A stretch of 64,000 bases of DNA from Streptomyces curacoi (GTDB lineage: Bacteria > Actinomycetota > Actinomycetes > Streptomycetales > Streptomycetaceae), in NCBI RefSeq assembly GCF_001513975.1, contig NZ_KQ947987.1, forward strand, positions 179,246 through 243,245, in the 5' to 3' direction. Under the pieces are notes generated by a model. It ran no database searches. It saw only the letters and a program-made list of their open reading frames with translations, and was not told where the DNA came from. A program made the translations under genes and the position numbers. Of this stretch, positions 38,249 through 47,011 are shown in pieces (within the stretch, counting starts at the first letter, position 1; each line of letters opens with the position of its first letter).

Positions 38249-39154
38249 TCAGTCGACGCAGCCGCACCCCGACGCGGCCTTCGCCTGCGTGACCGTGCGG
38301 GCCGGGTCGGCGGAGGTCTCCGCCGGGGTGCAGCAGGCGCTGACGCCGCAGCACACGCCGGCCGACTCCGCCTGCTCGGAGGCTTGGCCGTGAGGGGCGT
38401 CGGCCGCGACCGGCTTGACGGCGCGGACGATCGCGGAGTGCATGCCGTCGGCGACCGGGTGGGTCGGGGTGATCTCGACCTCCTGGAAGCCCGCGGCCTC
38501 CAGGCCGGCCCGGTACTCCGCGAAGGACAGCGCCCCGGCGATGCAGCCGACGTAGTCGCCGCGCTCGGCCCGTTGTTCGGCCGTGAGGCTGTCGTCGGCC
38601 ACGACGTCGGAGACGCCGATCCGGCCGCCGGGCTTCAGGACGCGGAAGGTCTCGGCGAAGACGGCGGGCTTGTCGACGGACAGGTTGATGACGCAGTTGG
38701 AGATGACCACGTCGATCGTGCGGGCGGGCAGCGGGATCGCCTCGATGGTGCCCTTGAGGAACTCCACGTTCGTCGCGCCCGCCTTCGCCGCGTTGGCCAG
38801 GGCCAGGGCGAGCATCTCGTCGGTCATGTCCAGTCCGTACGCCTTGCCCGACGGCCCGACGCGACGGGCCGAGAGCAGGACGTCGATGCCGCCGCCGGAG
38901 CCGAGGTCGAGCACGCGCTCGCCCTCGCGCAGTTCCGCCACGGCGATGGGGTTGCCGCAGCCGAGGGAGGCGGCGACGGCCTCGGCGGGCAGGGTGTCGC
39001 GCTCGTCCGCGGCGTACAGGGTGGAGCCGAAGCTCTCGTCGACCTCGACCGGCTCGGGCCCGCAACAGGCGGTGCCGCCCTCGGTGACCTTCACGGCTGC
39101 CGCCGCATAGCGCCGGCGGACGGATTCGCGTAGGTCGCTGGACTGCTCGTTCAT
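38249..39154 (-). CDS. arsM: ArsM, arsenite S-adenosylmethionine methyltransferase
   Basis: The 301-residue SAM-dependent methyltransferase has SAM motif VLDLGSGGGIDVLLSARRVG. Conserved Cys positions fit arsenite binding: ACCGPE near the N-terminus, SNCVINLSVDKP and YVGCIAGALSF. It methylates As(III) to volatile or less toxic species. The C-terminal tail is extra Cys-rich (GVCCGVSACC, then GCGC), which is common in bacterial ArsM. ATG 39154 with CAGGAGTG upstream is preferred over the longer open frame. It follows the ArsR/CDF pair on the same strand. Confidence 0.9.
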   Translation of the reverse strand: MNEQSSDLRESVRRRYAAAAVKVTEGGTACCGPEPVEVDESFGSTLYAADERDTLPAEAVAASLGCGNPIAVAELREGERVLDLGSGGGIDVLLSARRVGPSGKAYGLDMTDEMLALALANAAKAGATNVEFLKGTIEAIPLPARTIDVVISNCVINLSVDKPAVFAETFRVLKPGGRIGVSDVVADDSLTAEQRAERGDYVGCIAGALSFAEYRAGLEAAGFQEVEITPTHPVADGMHSAIVRAVKPVAADAPHGQASEQAESAGVCCGVSACCTPAETSADPARTVTQAKAASGCGCVD

Positions 39155-39203
39155 GGCTTCACTCCTGGGTGACGAGGGGCTCGCACCCCCCGGAACGGCC
39201 TGT

Positions 39204-39219
39204 ATCGAAGTTCGTTGAT
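39204..39219. promoter_or_regulatory. Possible ArsR-type half-site pair upstream of arsM
   Basis: Read on the minus strand, ATCAACGAACTTCGAT fits ATCAA-N6-TTGAT with one mismatch, a layout used by several ArsR-family repressors. It lies about 50 bp before the arsM start. The match is short, and this is a weak call. Confidence 0.3.
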
Positions 39220-39247
39220 GCAAGAGTGCGCCTTGGATTGAAAAACG

Positions 39248-39790
39248 TCAACATAGAGGAGTGTCGAAACAGGGTGAGGGGCGGGCGACCTGGCCGTCGG
39301 CCGGCTCATAGGCGCTGATGACGTAGACGGCTTCGTCGTCGATCGCGCTCTCCTCCCAGTCCAGGGAGATCCGCACCGGATGCCCGTCGGCCGCGTACTG
39401 CGCCTCGGCCGTGTCCGCGCCGTCCCGCCGTGCCTGCGCCAGCTCGTCGAGGAGCTCCCCGATGGTGGGCACCGCGTCGGCGAAGCCCTCGACCACGCGG
39501 CGGCCGCTGTCGTCGAGGCCCACCGCCTCGGCCACCGCGCCGTCGCGGACCGTTATCCGGAAGGCGCCGATCAGGGCCCGCTCTCCTTCGCTCGACCGGA
39601 GCGTGTAGGTGTACGCGGCGGGCTCCTGCCACGCGGCCCGGCTCTGTGCCGGCGCGCTCTTCGCGCCGGTTCCCTCGGCGGACGCCGAGGAGGCCGAAGT
39701 CCCGGTCCCGCAGCCCGCGATCGCGCAGAGCAGCCCTCCGATCAGTGCGACGGTGGACACGGCGCGGGCGCTGAGTGGCGCGGCGGTCAT
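39248..39790 (-). CDS. DUF6174-like lipoprotein
   Basis: The 180-residue protein has a signal peptide (AVSTVALIGGLLCAIAGC; lipobox AIAGC) followed by a Ser/Ala-rich linker. The mature domain contains WQEPAAYTYTLRSSEGERAL and FRITVRDGAVAEAVGLD, which matches my memory of the DUF6174 family of secreted lipoproteins. Function unknown. ATG 39790 has AAGGGA eight bases upstream; an in-frame GTG at 39817 is less likely. The final residues contain two Cys (PCFDTPLC). Confidence 0.7.
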   Translation of the reverse strand: MTAAPLSARAVSTVALIGGLLCAIAGCGTGTSASSASAEGTGAKSAPAQSRAAWQEPAAYTYTLRSSEGERALIGAFRITVRDGAVAEAVGLDDSGRRVVEGFADAVPTIGELLDELAQARRDGADTAEAQYAADGHPVRISLDWEESAIDDEAVYVISAYEPADGQVARPSPCFDTPLC

Positions 39791-40026
39791 GGCGGCAGTC
39801 CCTTCGACGACGGTCACCGCTATGACGCCGGTCGCCCGAAGAACGTTCGGCCGGCCTTCCCGAGCCGATCCGCCCTGCCCTGCCCGGAGGAACCGGCGCG
39901 CGACTCTCCGTGATTTGGACGCGCGCTTCTTCTGCCCTTGATCAGCGCTGTACGGACGTTAACTGCCCTTTCGCAACAGTGGCATCACCCGCCTCACCAG
40001 GGAAGACATCAGAAGGGATGAGTGCC

Positions 40027-40797
40027 ATGGGCAGTGTCTCGCTCCCGCAGCGCAGAGCCATTCTCACCGGAGGGCTGGTGGCCACCGCGGCCGTGATGAC
40101 CGGCTGTTCGACGAAGACGGAGAACACGGCGGCGCCCAAGGCGGCGGCCGTGGTGGCGGCGACTCCCTCGACGTCCGCGGACGTACCCCCGCAGACCCCT
40201 CGGGCGGTCTTCGACCGGCTCTTGGAGGGCAACGAGCGTTGGGTCGCCGAAACGCTTCAGCGCCCCAACCAGAATGTCGACCGGCGCAAGTCCGTCGCCG
40301 CGGAGCAGAAGCCGTACGGCGTCATGGTCTCCTGCATCGACTCCCGGGTGCCGCCGGAGCTCGTCTTCGACACCGGGATCGGCGACCTGTTCGTGATACG
40401 CACCGGCGGGCAGGTGGTCGCGCCGGTGGTCACCGGTTCCGTCGAGTACGGGCCGCTGACCGCGGGGAGCCCGCTGATCGTCGTGCTCGGCCACCAGAGT
40501 TGCGGTGCGGTCAAGGCGTCGTACAAGGCGCTGAAGGAGGGCAAGCCGCTGGGGGGCAACCTGCAGTCGATCGTCGAGGCCCTGCGCCCGGCGTACGAGG
40601 CGATCTCCAAGGAGAAGCACGCCGACCCGGTCGACGCCATGATCCGGGTCCACACCAAGCTGACGTCCGCGGCCCTGCGGTCCAACGCCAGTCTCGCTCC
40701 GCTGGTGAAGAAGCGTGAGCTGGCCGTCGTCAGCGCCTACTACTCGCTCGACACCGGCCGCGTGGAGGTCCTCGACGGCAGGCCTTCCGCCGCCTGA
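40027..40797 (+). CDS. Beta-class carbonic anhydrase, predicted exported lipoprotein
   Basis: The 256-residue protein has the N-terminus MGSVSLPQRRAILTGGLVAT and ends its signal at VMTGC: a twin-Arg-like signal with lipobox. The mature enzyme has the zinc-site motifs MVSCIDSRVPPE (Cys, Asp, Arg) and GHQSCGAVKA (His, Cys) of beta-carbonic anhydrases. It would interconvert CO2 and bicarbonate outside the membrane. ATG 40018 is an alternative start; AGAAGGG lies nine bases before 40027. It converges with the large dehydrogenase gene behind a hairpin. Confidence 0.85.
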   Translation: MGSVSLPQRRAILTGGLVATAAVMTGCSTKTENTAAPKAAAVVAATPSTSADVPPQTPRAVFDRLLEGNERWVAETLQRPNQNVDRRKSVAAEQKPYGVMVSCIDSRVPPELVFDTGIGDLFVIRTGGQVVAPVVTGSVEYGPLTAGSPLIVVLGHQSCGAVKASYKALKEGKPLGGNLQSIVEALRPAYEAISKEKHADPVDAMIRVHTKLTSAALRSNASLAPLVKKRELAVVSAYYSLDTGRVEVLDGRPSAA

Positions 40798-40820
40798 CGC
40801 GGCGCCCTTCCCGGGGTGGA

Positions 40821-40859
40821 GGACGGGAGCGGGAGGCTGCCCGCAGCCGGCTCCCGTCC
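40821..40859. terminator. Hairpin between convergent carbonic anhydrase and dehydrogenase genes
   Basis: Perfect 10-bp arms GGACGGGAGC (40821-40830) and GCTCCCGTCC (40850-40859) enclose a 19-base GC-rich loop that can itself pair. It lies 24 bp after the carbonic anhydrase stop and 18 bp from the opposing gene end, so it may serve both directions. Confidence 0.7.
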
Positions 40860-40876
40860 ACCGCCGCGGTCTTCGC

Positions 40877-43800
40877 TCAGCCCCGCATCCCCCGCACCAG
40901 ACGCACCATTCCGGCGGACAGGCCGCCCACCGCCGCCCCCGCCGAAGCGAGCGCCAGAGCCCGCGCCCGGCGTCCCGGGGGAGCCGGCCCGACGCCCGGA
41001 GCAACCCCATACGCGCTCCCCGTCACCTCGGAGCCGGGCAGCGCCGACGCCAGCAGTTCCGACACGTGGACGGCCTCGTGGCCGCCGCTGTCGAGCTCGT
41101 GGATCTGCGTACGGCAGCTGAAGCCGTCCGCGAGGACCACCGTGCCCGCGTCCTCCGCCCGCAGCCGGGGCAGCAGGACGCGTTCCGCGCAGGCCCGGCT
41201 GACGTCCAAGTGGCCGCGCTCGAAGCCGAAGTTGCCCGCGAGTCCGCAGCATCCGGACGTCAGCTGCTCGACGTCGACCCCGGCGCGGCGCAGCAGCTCC
41301 TCGTCGGCGTCCCAGCCCAGTACGGCGTGCTGGTGGCAGTGCACCTGGGCCAGCGCGCGGGCCGTGCGGTCGGGTACCCGCGGGGGCTCGTAGCCCGGGC
41401 TGTGCCCGGTGAGCAACTCGGCCAGGGTCACCGTCTGTTCCGCCAGCCTGCGCACGTCCCGGTCGCCGGGGAACAGCTCGCCCGCGTCCGACCGGAACAC
41501 GGCCGTACAGCTCGGCTCCAGGCCGACCACCAGCCCACCCTTCCGGAGATGACCGGCCAGGTGGCGGACGGTCCGGCTCAGGACGCGTTCGGCGATGCCC
41601 AGTTGCCCGGTGGAGATCCAGGTCAGCCCGCAGCACAGCGGCTCGCTGGGCATGGTCACGCGCCAGCCCGCGTGCTCCAGCAGCTCCACCGCCGCCTGCC
41701 CGATGCGCGGGTGGAAGAAGGCGGTGAACGTGTCCGGCCACAGCAGCACCGTCCCGCGCTCCCCGGAACCGGAGGAGCCGTGCGGCGCGCGGCGGGCGAA
41801 CCACCGCTGCAGCGACTCCCGGGCGAACAGCGGCACTTCCCGGTCCTCGACCCCCGCCACCGCGACCGCCGCCCGGGACAGCGGCGGCGTGTGGGTGAGC
41901 GCGTTGACCACCGGAGCGAGCCGGCCGCGCCCCACCGCCTGGGCGAGGACCGGCAGCCAGCCCATCGACAGATCGGAGCGGGGCCTGAGCCAGGGCCGCC
42001 CCGCGTAGTGGTGGGACAGGAACTCCGCCTTGTACGTGGCCATGTCGACGTCGGCCGGGCAGTCGCTCTTGCAGCCCTTGCAGGCCAGGCACAAGTCCAG
42101 CGCGTCCTTGACCGCCCGCGAGCGCCAGCCGTCGCGGATCGCGCTGTCGCCGTGCCCGTCGAGCATCTCGAACAGCAGCCGGGACCGGCCCCGAGTGGAG
42201 TGCTCCTCCTCCTGGGTGACCTGGTAGGACGGGCACATCACCGAGCCGCCCTCGGTGTCGAGCCGACGGCACTTGCCCACGCCCACACACCGGTTGGCGG
42301 CCTCGGCGAAGGACCCGCCGTCGTGCGGGAAGCGGAAGTGCAGGTCGCGCGGGTCGGACGGGGCCCAGTCGCCGCCGATGCGCAGGTTCTCGTCCAGCTT
42401 GTACGGCGCCACCACCTTCCCGGGGTTCATCCGGTCGGCCGGGTCGAAGATCTCCTTGAGCCGGCCGAAGGCCGCCACCAGCTCCTGCCCGAACATCCGC
42501 GGCAGCAGCTCGCCCCGGCTCTGCCCGTCCCCGTGCTCACCGGAGAAGGAGCCGCCGAACTCGACCACGAGATCGGCCGCCCGCTCCATGAACCGCCGGT
42601 AGTCGGCCACCCCCTCGGCGCTGTACAGATCGAAGGGGATCCGGGTGTGCACGCACCCCTGTCCGAAGTGGCCGTAGAGGCTGGGCCCGGTGTCGCTCTG
42701 GTACCCGAACTCCTCGAACAGGCCGCGCAGCCGCCGCAGATACTCGCCGAGCCGCTCCGGCGGCACCGCCGAGTCCTCCCAGCCCTCCCAGGTGTCGGGG
42801 TGGCCGGGGATGTGCGCGGTGGCGCCGAGACCGGCCTCGCGGACCTGCCAGAGCTGCTCCTCGTGCGCGGGGTCGTCCAGGAAGGCGACCTCGGCGTCGT
42901 GCTCGGACTCGTGCAGCCCGTCCAGCATCCGGTGCGCCCGCTCGTCGGCCTCCTCGACGCTCTCGCCGCCGAACTGCGCCATCAGGAAGGCGTTCCCTTC
43001 GGGCAGTTGGGTGAGGGCCTCCTCGGTGAGGTGCTTGAGCCGCTCGTCGTGGACCAGGTGGCGGTCGACGCCCTCCAGCGCCATCGGCTCGTACGGCAGG
43101 ATCGCCGGTACGGCGTCCGCGGCGCGCATGATGTCCGGGAACCCCAGCACCACCAGCGAGCGTTCCTTCACCACCGGCACCAGCTCCAGCTCCGCCCGCA
43201 GGACCGTGACCAGGGTCGACTCGCTGCCGACCAGCAGCCCGGCGACGTCGAAGCCGTGCTCGGGGAGGAGCGAGTCCAGGTTGTAGCCGGAGACCCGGCG
43301 GGGGATCCGCGGAAAGCGGCGGCGGACGGCGTCGGCGTAGGTGTCGCGCAGGGCGCGCAACTGACGGTAGACGGCCGCCCGCAGATCGCCGTGCCGCTCG
43401 ATCTCGGCGTACTCCTCGTCGCTGGTCTCCCCGCACCAGAAGCGGGTGCCGTCGTAGAGGAGCACCTCCAGGCGGGCGACGTTGTCGACGACCTTGCCGT
43501 GGGCCTGCGCGGTGGCGCCGCACGAGTTGTTGCCGATCATGCCGCCGATCGTGCAGTTGGCGTGGGTGGCGGGTTCGGGGCCGAAGCGTAGCCCGGTCGG
43601 GGCGAGTTGGCGGTTGAGCTCGTCGAGGACGATCCCCGGCTGGACGACGCAGGTACGGGCCTCGACGTCGACCGACTCCAGGACGGTGCAGTACTTCGAC
43701 CAGTCGATGACGACCGCCGTGTTGGTGCACTGCCCGGCCAGACTGGTCCCGCCGCCCCGGGAGAGCACAGGCGCGTCGTGCTCCCGGGCGACGGCCACCG

Positions 43801-44014
43801 CCTCCGCGGCCGCCTCGGGGGTGCGCGGTACCACCACGCCTATCGGCGTATGACGGAAGTTCGAGGCGTCGGTGGAGTACGCGGCCCGGCTCCCGGCGTC
43901 GAAGCGGACCTCCCCGTCGACGCGTTCGCGCAACGCGGCCTCCAGGGCGGCCGGGTCGGGTGGCGGTGCGGTTGCGCGGCGGACGACGGGAGCGGGCAGG
44001 TCCGAGATGCCCAT
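40877..44014 (-). CDS. FAD-linked D-2-hydroxyacid dehydrogenase fused to GlpC-like Fe-S domain (YdiJ-type)
   Basis: The 1045-residue protein has an N-terminal FAD-binding type 4 domain (VLSRGGGTSLAGQCTNTAVV, IGGMIGNNSCGA) and an FAD-oxidase C domain (FGGSFSGEHGDGQSRGELLP). Then come two 4Fe-4S motifs (CVGVGKCRR with a later CPSY; CLACKGCKSDCP) and two CCG domains (EPLCCGLTW, TSGCCGLAGNFGFERGH). The closest known architecture is YdiJ-like D-2-hydroxyglutarate or D-lactate dehydrogenase passing electrons to the quinone pool. The last 40 residues contain a short hydrophobic stretch that might hold it at the membrane. ATG start; single-gene unit. Confidence 0.85.
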   Translation of the reverse strand: MGISDLPAPVVRRATAPPPDPAALEAALRERVDGEVRFDAGSRAAYSTDASNFRHTPIGVVVPRTPEAAAEAVAVAREHDAPVLSRGGGTSLAGQCTNTAVVIDWSKYCTVLESVDVEARTCVVQPGIVLDELNRQLAPTGLRFGPEPATHANCTIGGMIGNNSCGATAQAHGKVVDNVARLEVLLYDGTRFWCGETSDEEYAEIERHGDLRAAVYRQLRALRDTYADAVRRRFPRIPRRVSGYNLDSLLPEHGFDVAGLLVGSESTLVTVLRAELELVPVVKERSLVVLGFPDIMRAADAVPAILPYEPMALEGVDRHLVHDERLKHLTEEALTQLPEGNAFLMAQFGGESVEEADERAHRMLDGLHESEHDAEVAFLDDPAHEEQLWQVREAGLGATAHIPGHPDTWEGWEDSAVPPERLGEYLRRLRGLFEEFGYQSDTGPSLYGHFGQGCVHTRIPFDLYSAEGVADYRRFMERAADLVVEFGGSFSGEHGDGQSRGELLPRMFGQELVAAFGRLKEIFDPADRMNPGKVVAPYKLDENLRIGGDWAPSDPRDLHFRFPHDGGSFAEAANRCVGVGKCRRLDTEGGSVMCPSYQVTQEEEHSTRGRSRLLFEMLDGHGDSAIRDGWRSRAVKDALDLCLACKGCKSDCPADVDMATYKAEFLSHHYAGRPWLRPRSDLSMGWLPVLAQAVGRGRLAPVVNALTHTPPLSRAAVAVAGVEDREVPLFARESLQRWFARRAPHGSSGSGERGTVLLWPDTFTAFFHPRIGQAAVELLEHAGWRVTMPSEPLCCGLTWISTGQLGIAERVLSRTVRHLAGHLRKGGLVVGLEPSCTAVFRSDAGELFPGDRDVRRLAEQTVTLAELLTGHSPGYEPPRVPDRTARALAQVHCHQHAVLGWDADEELLRRAGVDVEQLTSGCCGLAGNFGFERGHLDVSRACAERVLLPRLRAEDAGTVVLADGFSCRTQIHELDSGGHEAVHVSELLASALPGSEVTGSAYGVAPGVGPAPPGRRARALALASAGAAVGGLSAGMVRLVRGMRG

Positions 44015-44072
44015 GAACCCCTCCTCGGTGTCGGTGCGGGCCCCGCCCGGGTACCCGCAACCGCACCGGCGA

Positions 44073-44555
44073 CTACTCCGGCGCCGCCTCCCCGGCGAAG
44101 TCGGGCATCAGCGCGCACATCGCCTGGCGCTGAGCGGGACCCATGAACCGGGCCAGCGCCTCCTTGACCGTCTCCGCGAGGACCCCGGAGGCCTCCTTGA
44201 GCAGGCCGCGTGCCTTCTCGGTGAGGGCGACCTCGACGCCGCGCCTGTCGTCGCGGACCGACTTGCGGGTGACCAGACCGGCGTGCTGGAGGCAGGCGAT
44301 CTGGTAGGTGAGGCGGGTCTTGGGGCGGCCCAGGAGCTCGGCGATCCGCGTCATGCGCAGGGCCTCCCCGGGGTCCGCCGCGAGCAGGCACAGGATCAGG
44401 AACTCGTCGTGGGAGACGTCCAGCCGTTCCTTGACGACGGTGCGCAGCTCCTGCTCGACGGCTCCCGTCGCGGCCAGCATCAGCATCCAGGCGTGCAGCT
44501 CGACGGGCAGGAGTCCGTCGCCGGAGGCGGAGGGGCAGTCGGAGAGGTCGGCCAT
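44073..44555 (-). CDS. MarR-family transcriptional regulator
   Basis: The 160-residue winged-helix protein has a recognition region MTRIAELLGRPKTRLTYQIA and wing KSVRDDRRGVEVALTEKARG, both typical of MarR. Two copies of a TCAAATTTGGA-type palindrome lie between it and the divergent YceI gene. It probably represses both and is released by a small ligand, as known for MarR/YceI pairs in Streptomyces. Confidence 0.88.
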   Translation of the reverse strand: MADLSDCPSASGDGLLPVELHAWMLMLAATGAVEQELRTVVKERLDVSHDEFLILCLLAADPGEALRMTRIAELLGRPKTRLTYQIACLQHAGLVTRKSVRDDRRGVEVALTEKARGLLKEASGVLAETVKEALARFMGPAQRQAMCALMPDFAGEAAPE

Positions 44556-44575
44556 GAATTCGAGTGTAGCTGTTG

Positions 44576-44624
44576 TTCAAATTTGGAGTATCAGCTAGCG
44601 TGGCGGCCGTCATCCAAATTTGGA
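44576..44624. promoter_or_regulatory. Twin MarR operators in the MarR/YceI divergent promoter
   Basis: TTCAAATTTGGA (44576-44587) and the perfect palindrome TCCAAATTTGGA (44613-44624) lie 37 bp apart, start to start. Each is followed by GNNTATC. They flank the divergent promoter region, so one MarR dimer per site could shut both genes. Confidence 0.8.
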
Positions 44625-44669
44625 CTATCCCATGCGGACCCCCCGGTCCCGATGATCAGGAGAGAGACC

Positions 44670-45188
44670 ATGACCGTCGCCGTCGAAACCGGAACCTGGC
44701 AGCTCGACCCCGCCGCCTCCACCGCCGCCGTCCGGCACCGGACGTTCTGGGGCCTGGTCACCGTGAAGGGCGTCTTCGCCGCCGTCACCGGCAACGGCGA
44801 GGTACGGCCCGACGGCTCCGCCGTCGGCACGATCACCCTGGACGTCGCCTCCCTCGACACCGGCAACGCCAAGCGGGACAAGCACCTGCGCGACGCCGAC
44901 TTCTTCGACGCCGCCAACCACCCCGAGATCACCTTCGCGGTCCGCAGCGCCGAGCTCCGCGACGGCGACGACGTGCAGGTCGTCGGTCAGCTCACCGTGC
45001 GCGGCATCAGCCGCCCCAAGACCTTCACCGCACGCCTCGTCGGCGCCGACGCCCGGTCGCTCACCCTGGACGCCGAGTTCACCGTGGACCGCGAACAGTT
45101 CGGCATGGACTGGAACCAGCTCGGCATGATGCGCGGCCTCACCACCGTCTCCACCACGCTTCGCTTCACCCGGACCGCGGCCGTCTGA
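44670..45188 (+). CDS. YceI-family protein
   Basis: The 172-residue lipocalin-like protein has the family pattern GTWQLDPAASTAAVRHRTFW, LRDADFFDAANHPEITF and RGISRPKTFT. YceI proteins bind isoprenoid-type lipids. This one lacks a signal peptide, as most actinobacterial copies do. AGGAGAG precedes the ATG. The 3' end overlaps the convergent membrane-protein gene by 23 bp. Confidence 0.9.
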   Translation: MTVAVETGTWQLDPAASTAAVRHRTFWGLVTVKGVFAAVTGNGEVRPDGSAVGTITLDVASLDTGNAKRDKHLRDADFFDAANHPEITFAVRSAELRDGDDVQVVGQLTVRGISRPKTFTARLVGADARSLTLDAEFTVDREQFGMDWNQLGMMRGLTTVSTTLRFTRTAAV

Positions 45189-46923
45189 CGTCGGCACTCG
45201 ACAGGGTCTGCGGTACGGCCGTGAAGGCCCGCAGCCGGATCCGTACACCCGGCCGGGGAAGGACGAACCTCCCCTTGGGCGGCCGGAGTTCATAGCGCGC
45301 CGACGCATGGGCGGGCAGCTCGGCCGGACCCCGTACGACCGTCCAGTACGGGTTCATGCCCTGGCCCGTGGTGAGCGTGAAGTGCGGTACGACAGCGGCG
45401 GCGCCGGTGTTGGTGACCTCGACGTCCAGGCGGGTCAGCGCGGTGGGCGGCGCCGCCCACCAAGTGCTCGACTCCGCCCGGGCAGGGGGGAGCGCCCGCA
45501 CCGACGTCACCCGCATGTCCAGCGGCGGCGTCCCGCTCGCCGCCCAGGCCGCGCTCGCCAGGGCCGGGACCAGCAGGAGCGCGGCCACCGCGATCCGCGC
45601 CGGGCGGCGGGCCAGGACGCGCAGGCGCGGCTGCCACGCCGTCGCGAACTCCGACGCCGGCGCGGTGACCGCCGCCGCCAGCCACAGCGGCGTCATCATC
45701 AGGTAGTAGCCGTCCTGGGAACGGGTCGCCAGAAAGAACGCGCACCACGGCAGGACGGTCGCCGCGGGCCCCAGCCGCCGTACGAACAGCACGAACAGCG
45801 CCAGCAGCCCCGCCGCCAGCAGCATGCTCGCGTGGGAGTACCAGTCGAGCCGGTCGCTGCCGTCGGTGAAGTACAGGGAGATGCCGACCACGCCCTGCCC
45901 GTGGATCACCGCGCCCTGCGTCAGCGGCAGCGCGATGCCCCGGACCCAGGTGCCCGGCTCGCTCACGATGAAGTACGTGTTGACCAGCAGCCACACCACC
46001 CCGGCGGCCCCGGCGAACCGCGCCACCACCAGCGCCGCCCCCCGCGCGCCCAGCTCGCCGCGCCGCACGGCGTAGATCCCCGCCAGCAGGAACGGCGCCA
46101 CGAACCAGGGCAGTTGCTGCGCCGCGCACGCCGCCCCCAGACACGCCGCCCGCGCCAGCCCGGCACCTGAGAGGCGCCCGCCCCGCCCGAGCCGCGGCCA
46201 CCGCACCACCACCGGCACCAGCAGGGCCAGCGCCACGATCGCCGGATAGCCGAGCCGGGCGTAGGACGGCAGGAACCCGAAGCCGAGGCACACCATGGTC
46301 GCCGCCGACCGCCACGGCGTCGGCAGCATCCGCCACAGCGTGACGGTGCCGGCGACGAGGGCGGCCGTGCTCACCGCCGTCGCGGGCGTACCGCCGTGCC
46401 CCAGCCACAGCAGCGGCGCGGTCAGCAGCGGGGCCAGGGGCGGATAGCCGTACGTGAAGTCGTAGCCGCCCGTCACCGTCGGGGTGAGCGCGACGCCGTG
46501 GCCGAAGAGCCAGGGCCAGGGCTGCCCGTAGACGGGGTGCCCGGCGACCAGCTCATGGGCGGCCTGGGTGGTGAGGACGGCCTCGTCGCTGCCCTGGTGG
46601 TTCATCGCCCAGGCACAGAGCGTCAGCGCCACGGCGGTCACCAGGACGCACAGATCCAGCCGCGCCAGCGACCGCGCCCGCCGCACCACCAGCGCCAGCA
46701 CCCCGCACACCAGGATCGAGGCGTAGCACGCCGAGATGGCCGCCGCCACGACGAACCGGTGACTGGCCGCCTGCGTCCAGACCGAACGGGTGCCGATGAA
46801 GAGGCTGATGTCGGCGAGGAGGGTGAGGACGCGGTGCCACTGGGCCGGGGGTTCCGTGAGGGCGGCCACCGACGACCGTGTCCGCGGGGCCGGTGTCACC
46901 AGCCGCTGTTCTGCCAACTGCAC
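45166..46923 (-). CDS. Polytopic membrane protein, putative glycosyltransferase (GT-C-like)
   Basis: The 585-residue protein has about ten to twelve membrane segments and an early extracytoplasmic loop containing MNHQGSDEAVLTTQAAHELV and YDFTYGYPPLAP. Long acidic loops followed by many membrane helices are typical of GT-C lipid-linked sugar transferases. The last 120 residues form a soluble domain (VTNTGAAAVVPHFTLTTGQG). The substrate is unknown. The overlap with the YceI gene is tail-to-tail. Confidence 0.55.
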   Translation of the reverse strand: MQLAEQRLVTPAPRTRSSVAALTEPPAQWHRVLTLLADISLFIGTRSVWTQAASHRFVVAAAISACYASILVCGVLALVVRRARSLARLDLCVLVTAVALTLCAWAMNHQGSDEAVLTTQAAHELVAGHPVYGQPWPWLFGHGVALTPTVTGGYDFTYGYPPLAPLLTAPLLWLGHGGTPATAVSTAALVAGTVTLWRMLPTPWRSAATMVCLGFGFLPSYARLGYPAIVALALLVPVVVRWPRLGRGGRLSGAGLARAACLGAACAAQQLPWFVAPFLLAGIYAVRRGELGARGAALVVARFAGAAGVVWLLVNTYFIVSEPGTWVRGIALPLTQGAVIHGQGVVGISLYFTDGSDRLDWYSHASMLLAAGLLALFVLFVRRLGPAATVLPWCAFFLATRSQDGYYLMMTPLWLAAAVTAPASEFATAWQPRLRVLARRPARIAVAALLLVPALASAAWAASGTPPLDMRVTSVRALPPARAESSTWWAAPPTALTRLDVEVTNTGAAAVVPHFTLTTGQGMNPYWTVVRGPAELPAHASARYELRPPKGRFVLPRPGVRIRLRAFTAVPQTLSSADVRRPRSG

Positions 46924-47011
46924 GCACCGAACCGTAATCAGAGCTGGTGAGCGCGGTGCCGACGGAGGTGAAGAGTCCGGTGTGAGGCAGGTGAGAAGAT
47001 CGCCGGGGCGG

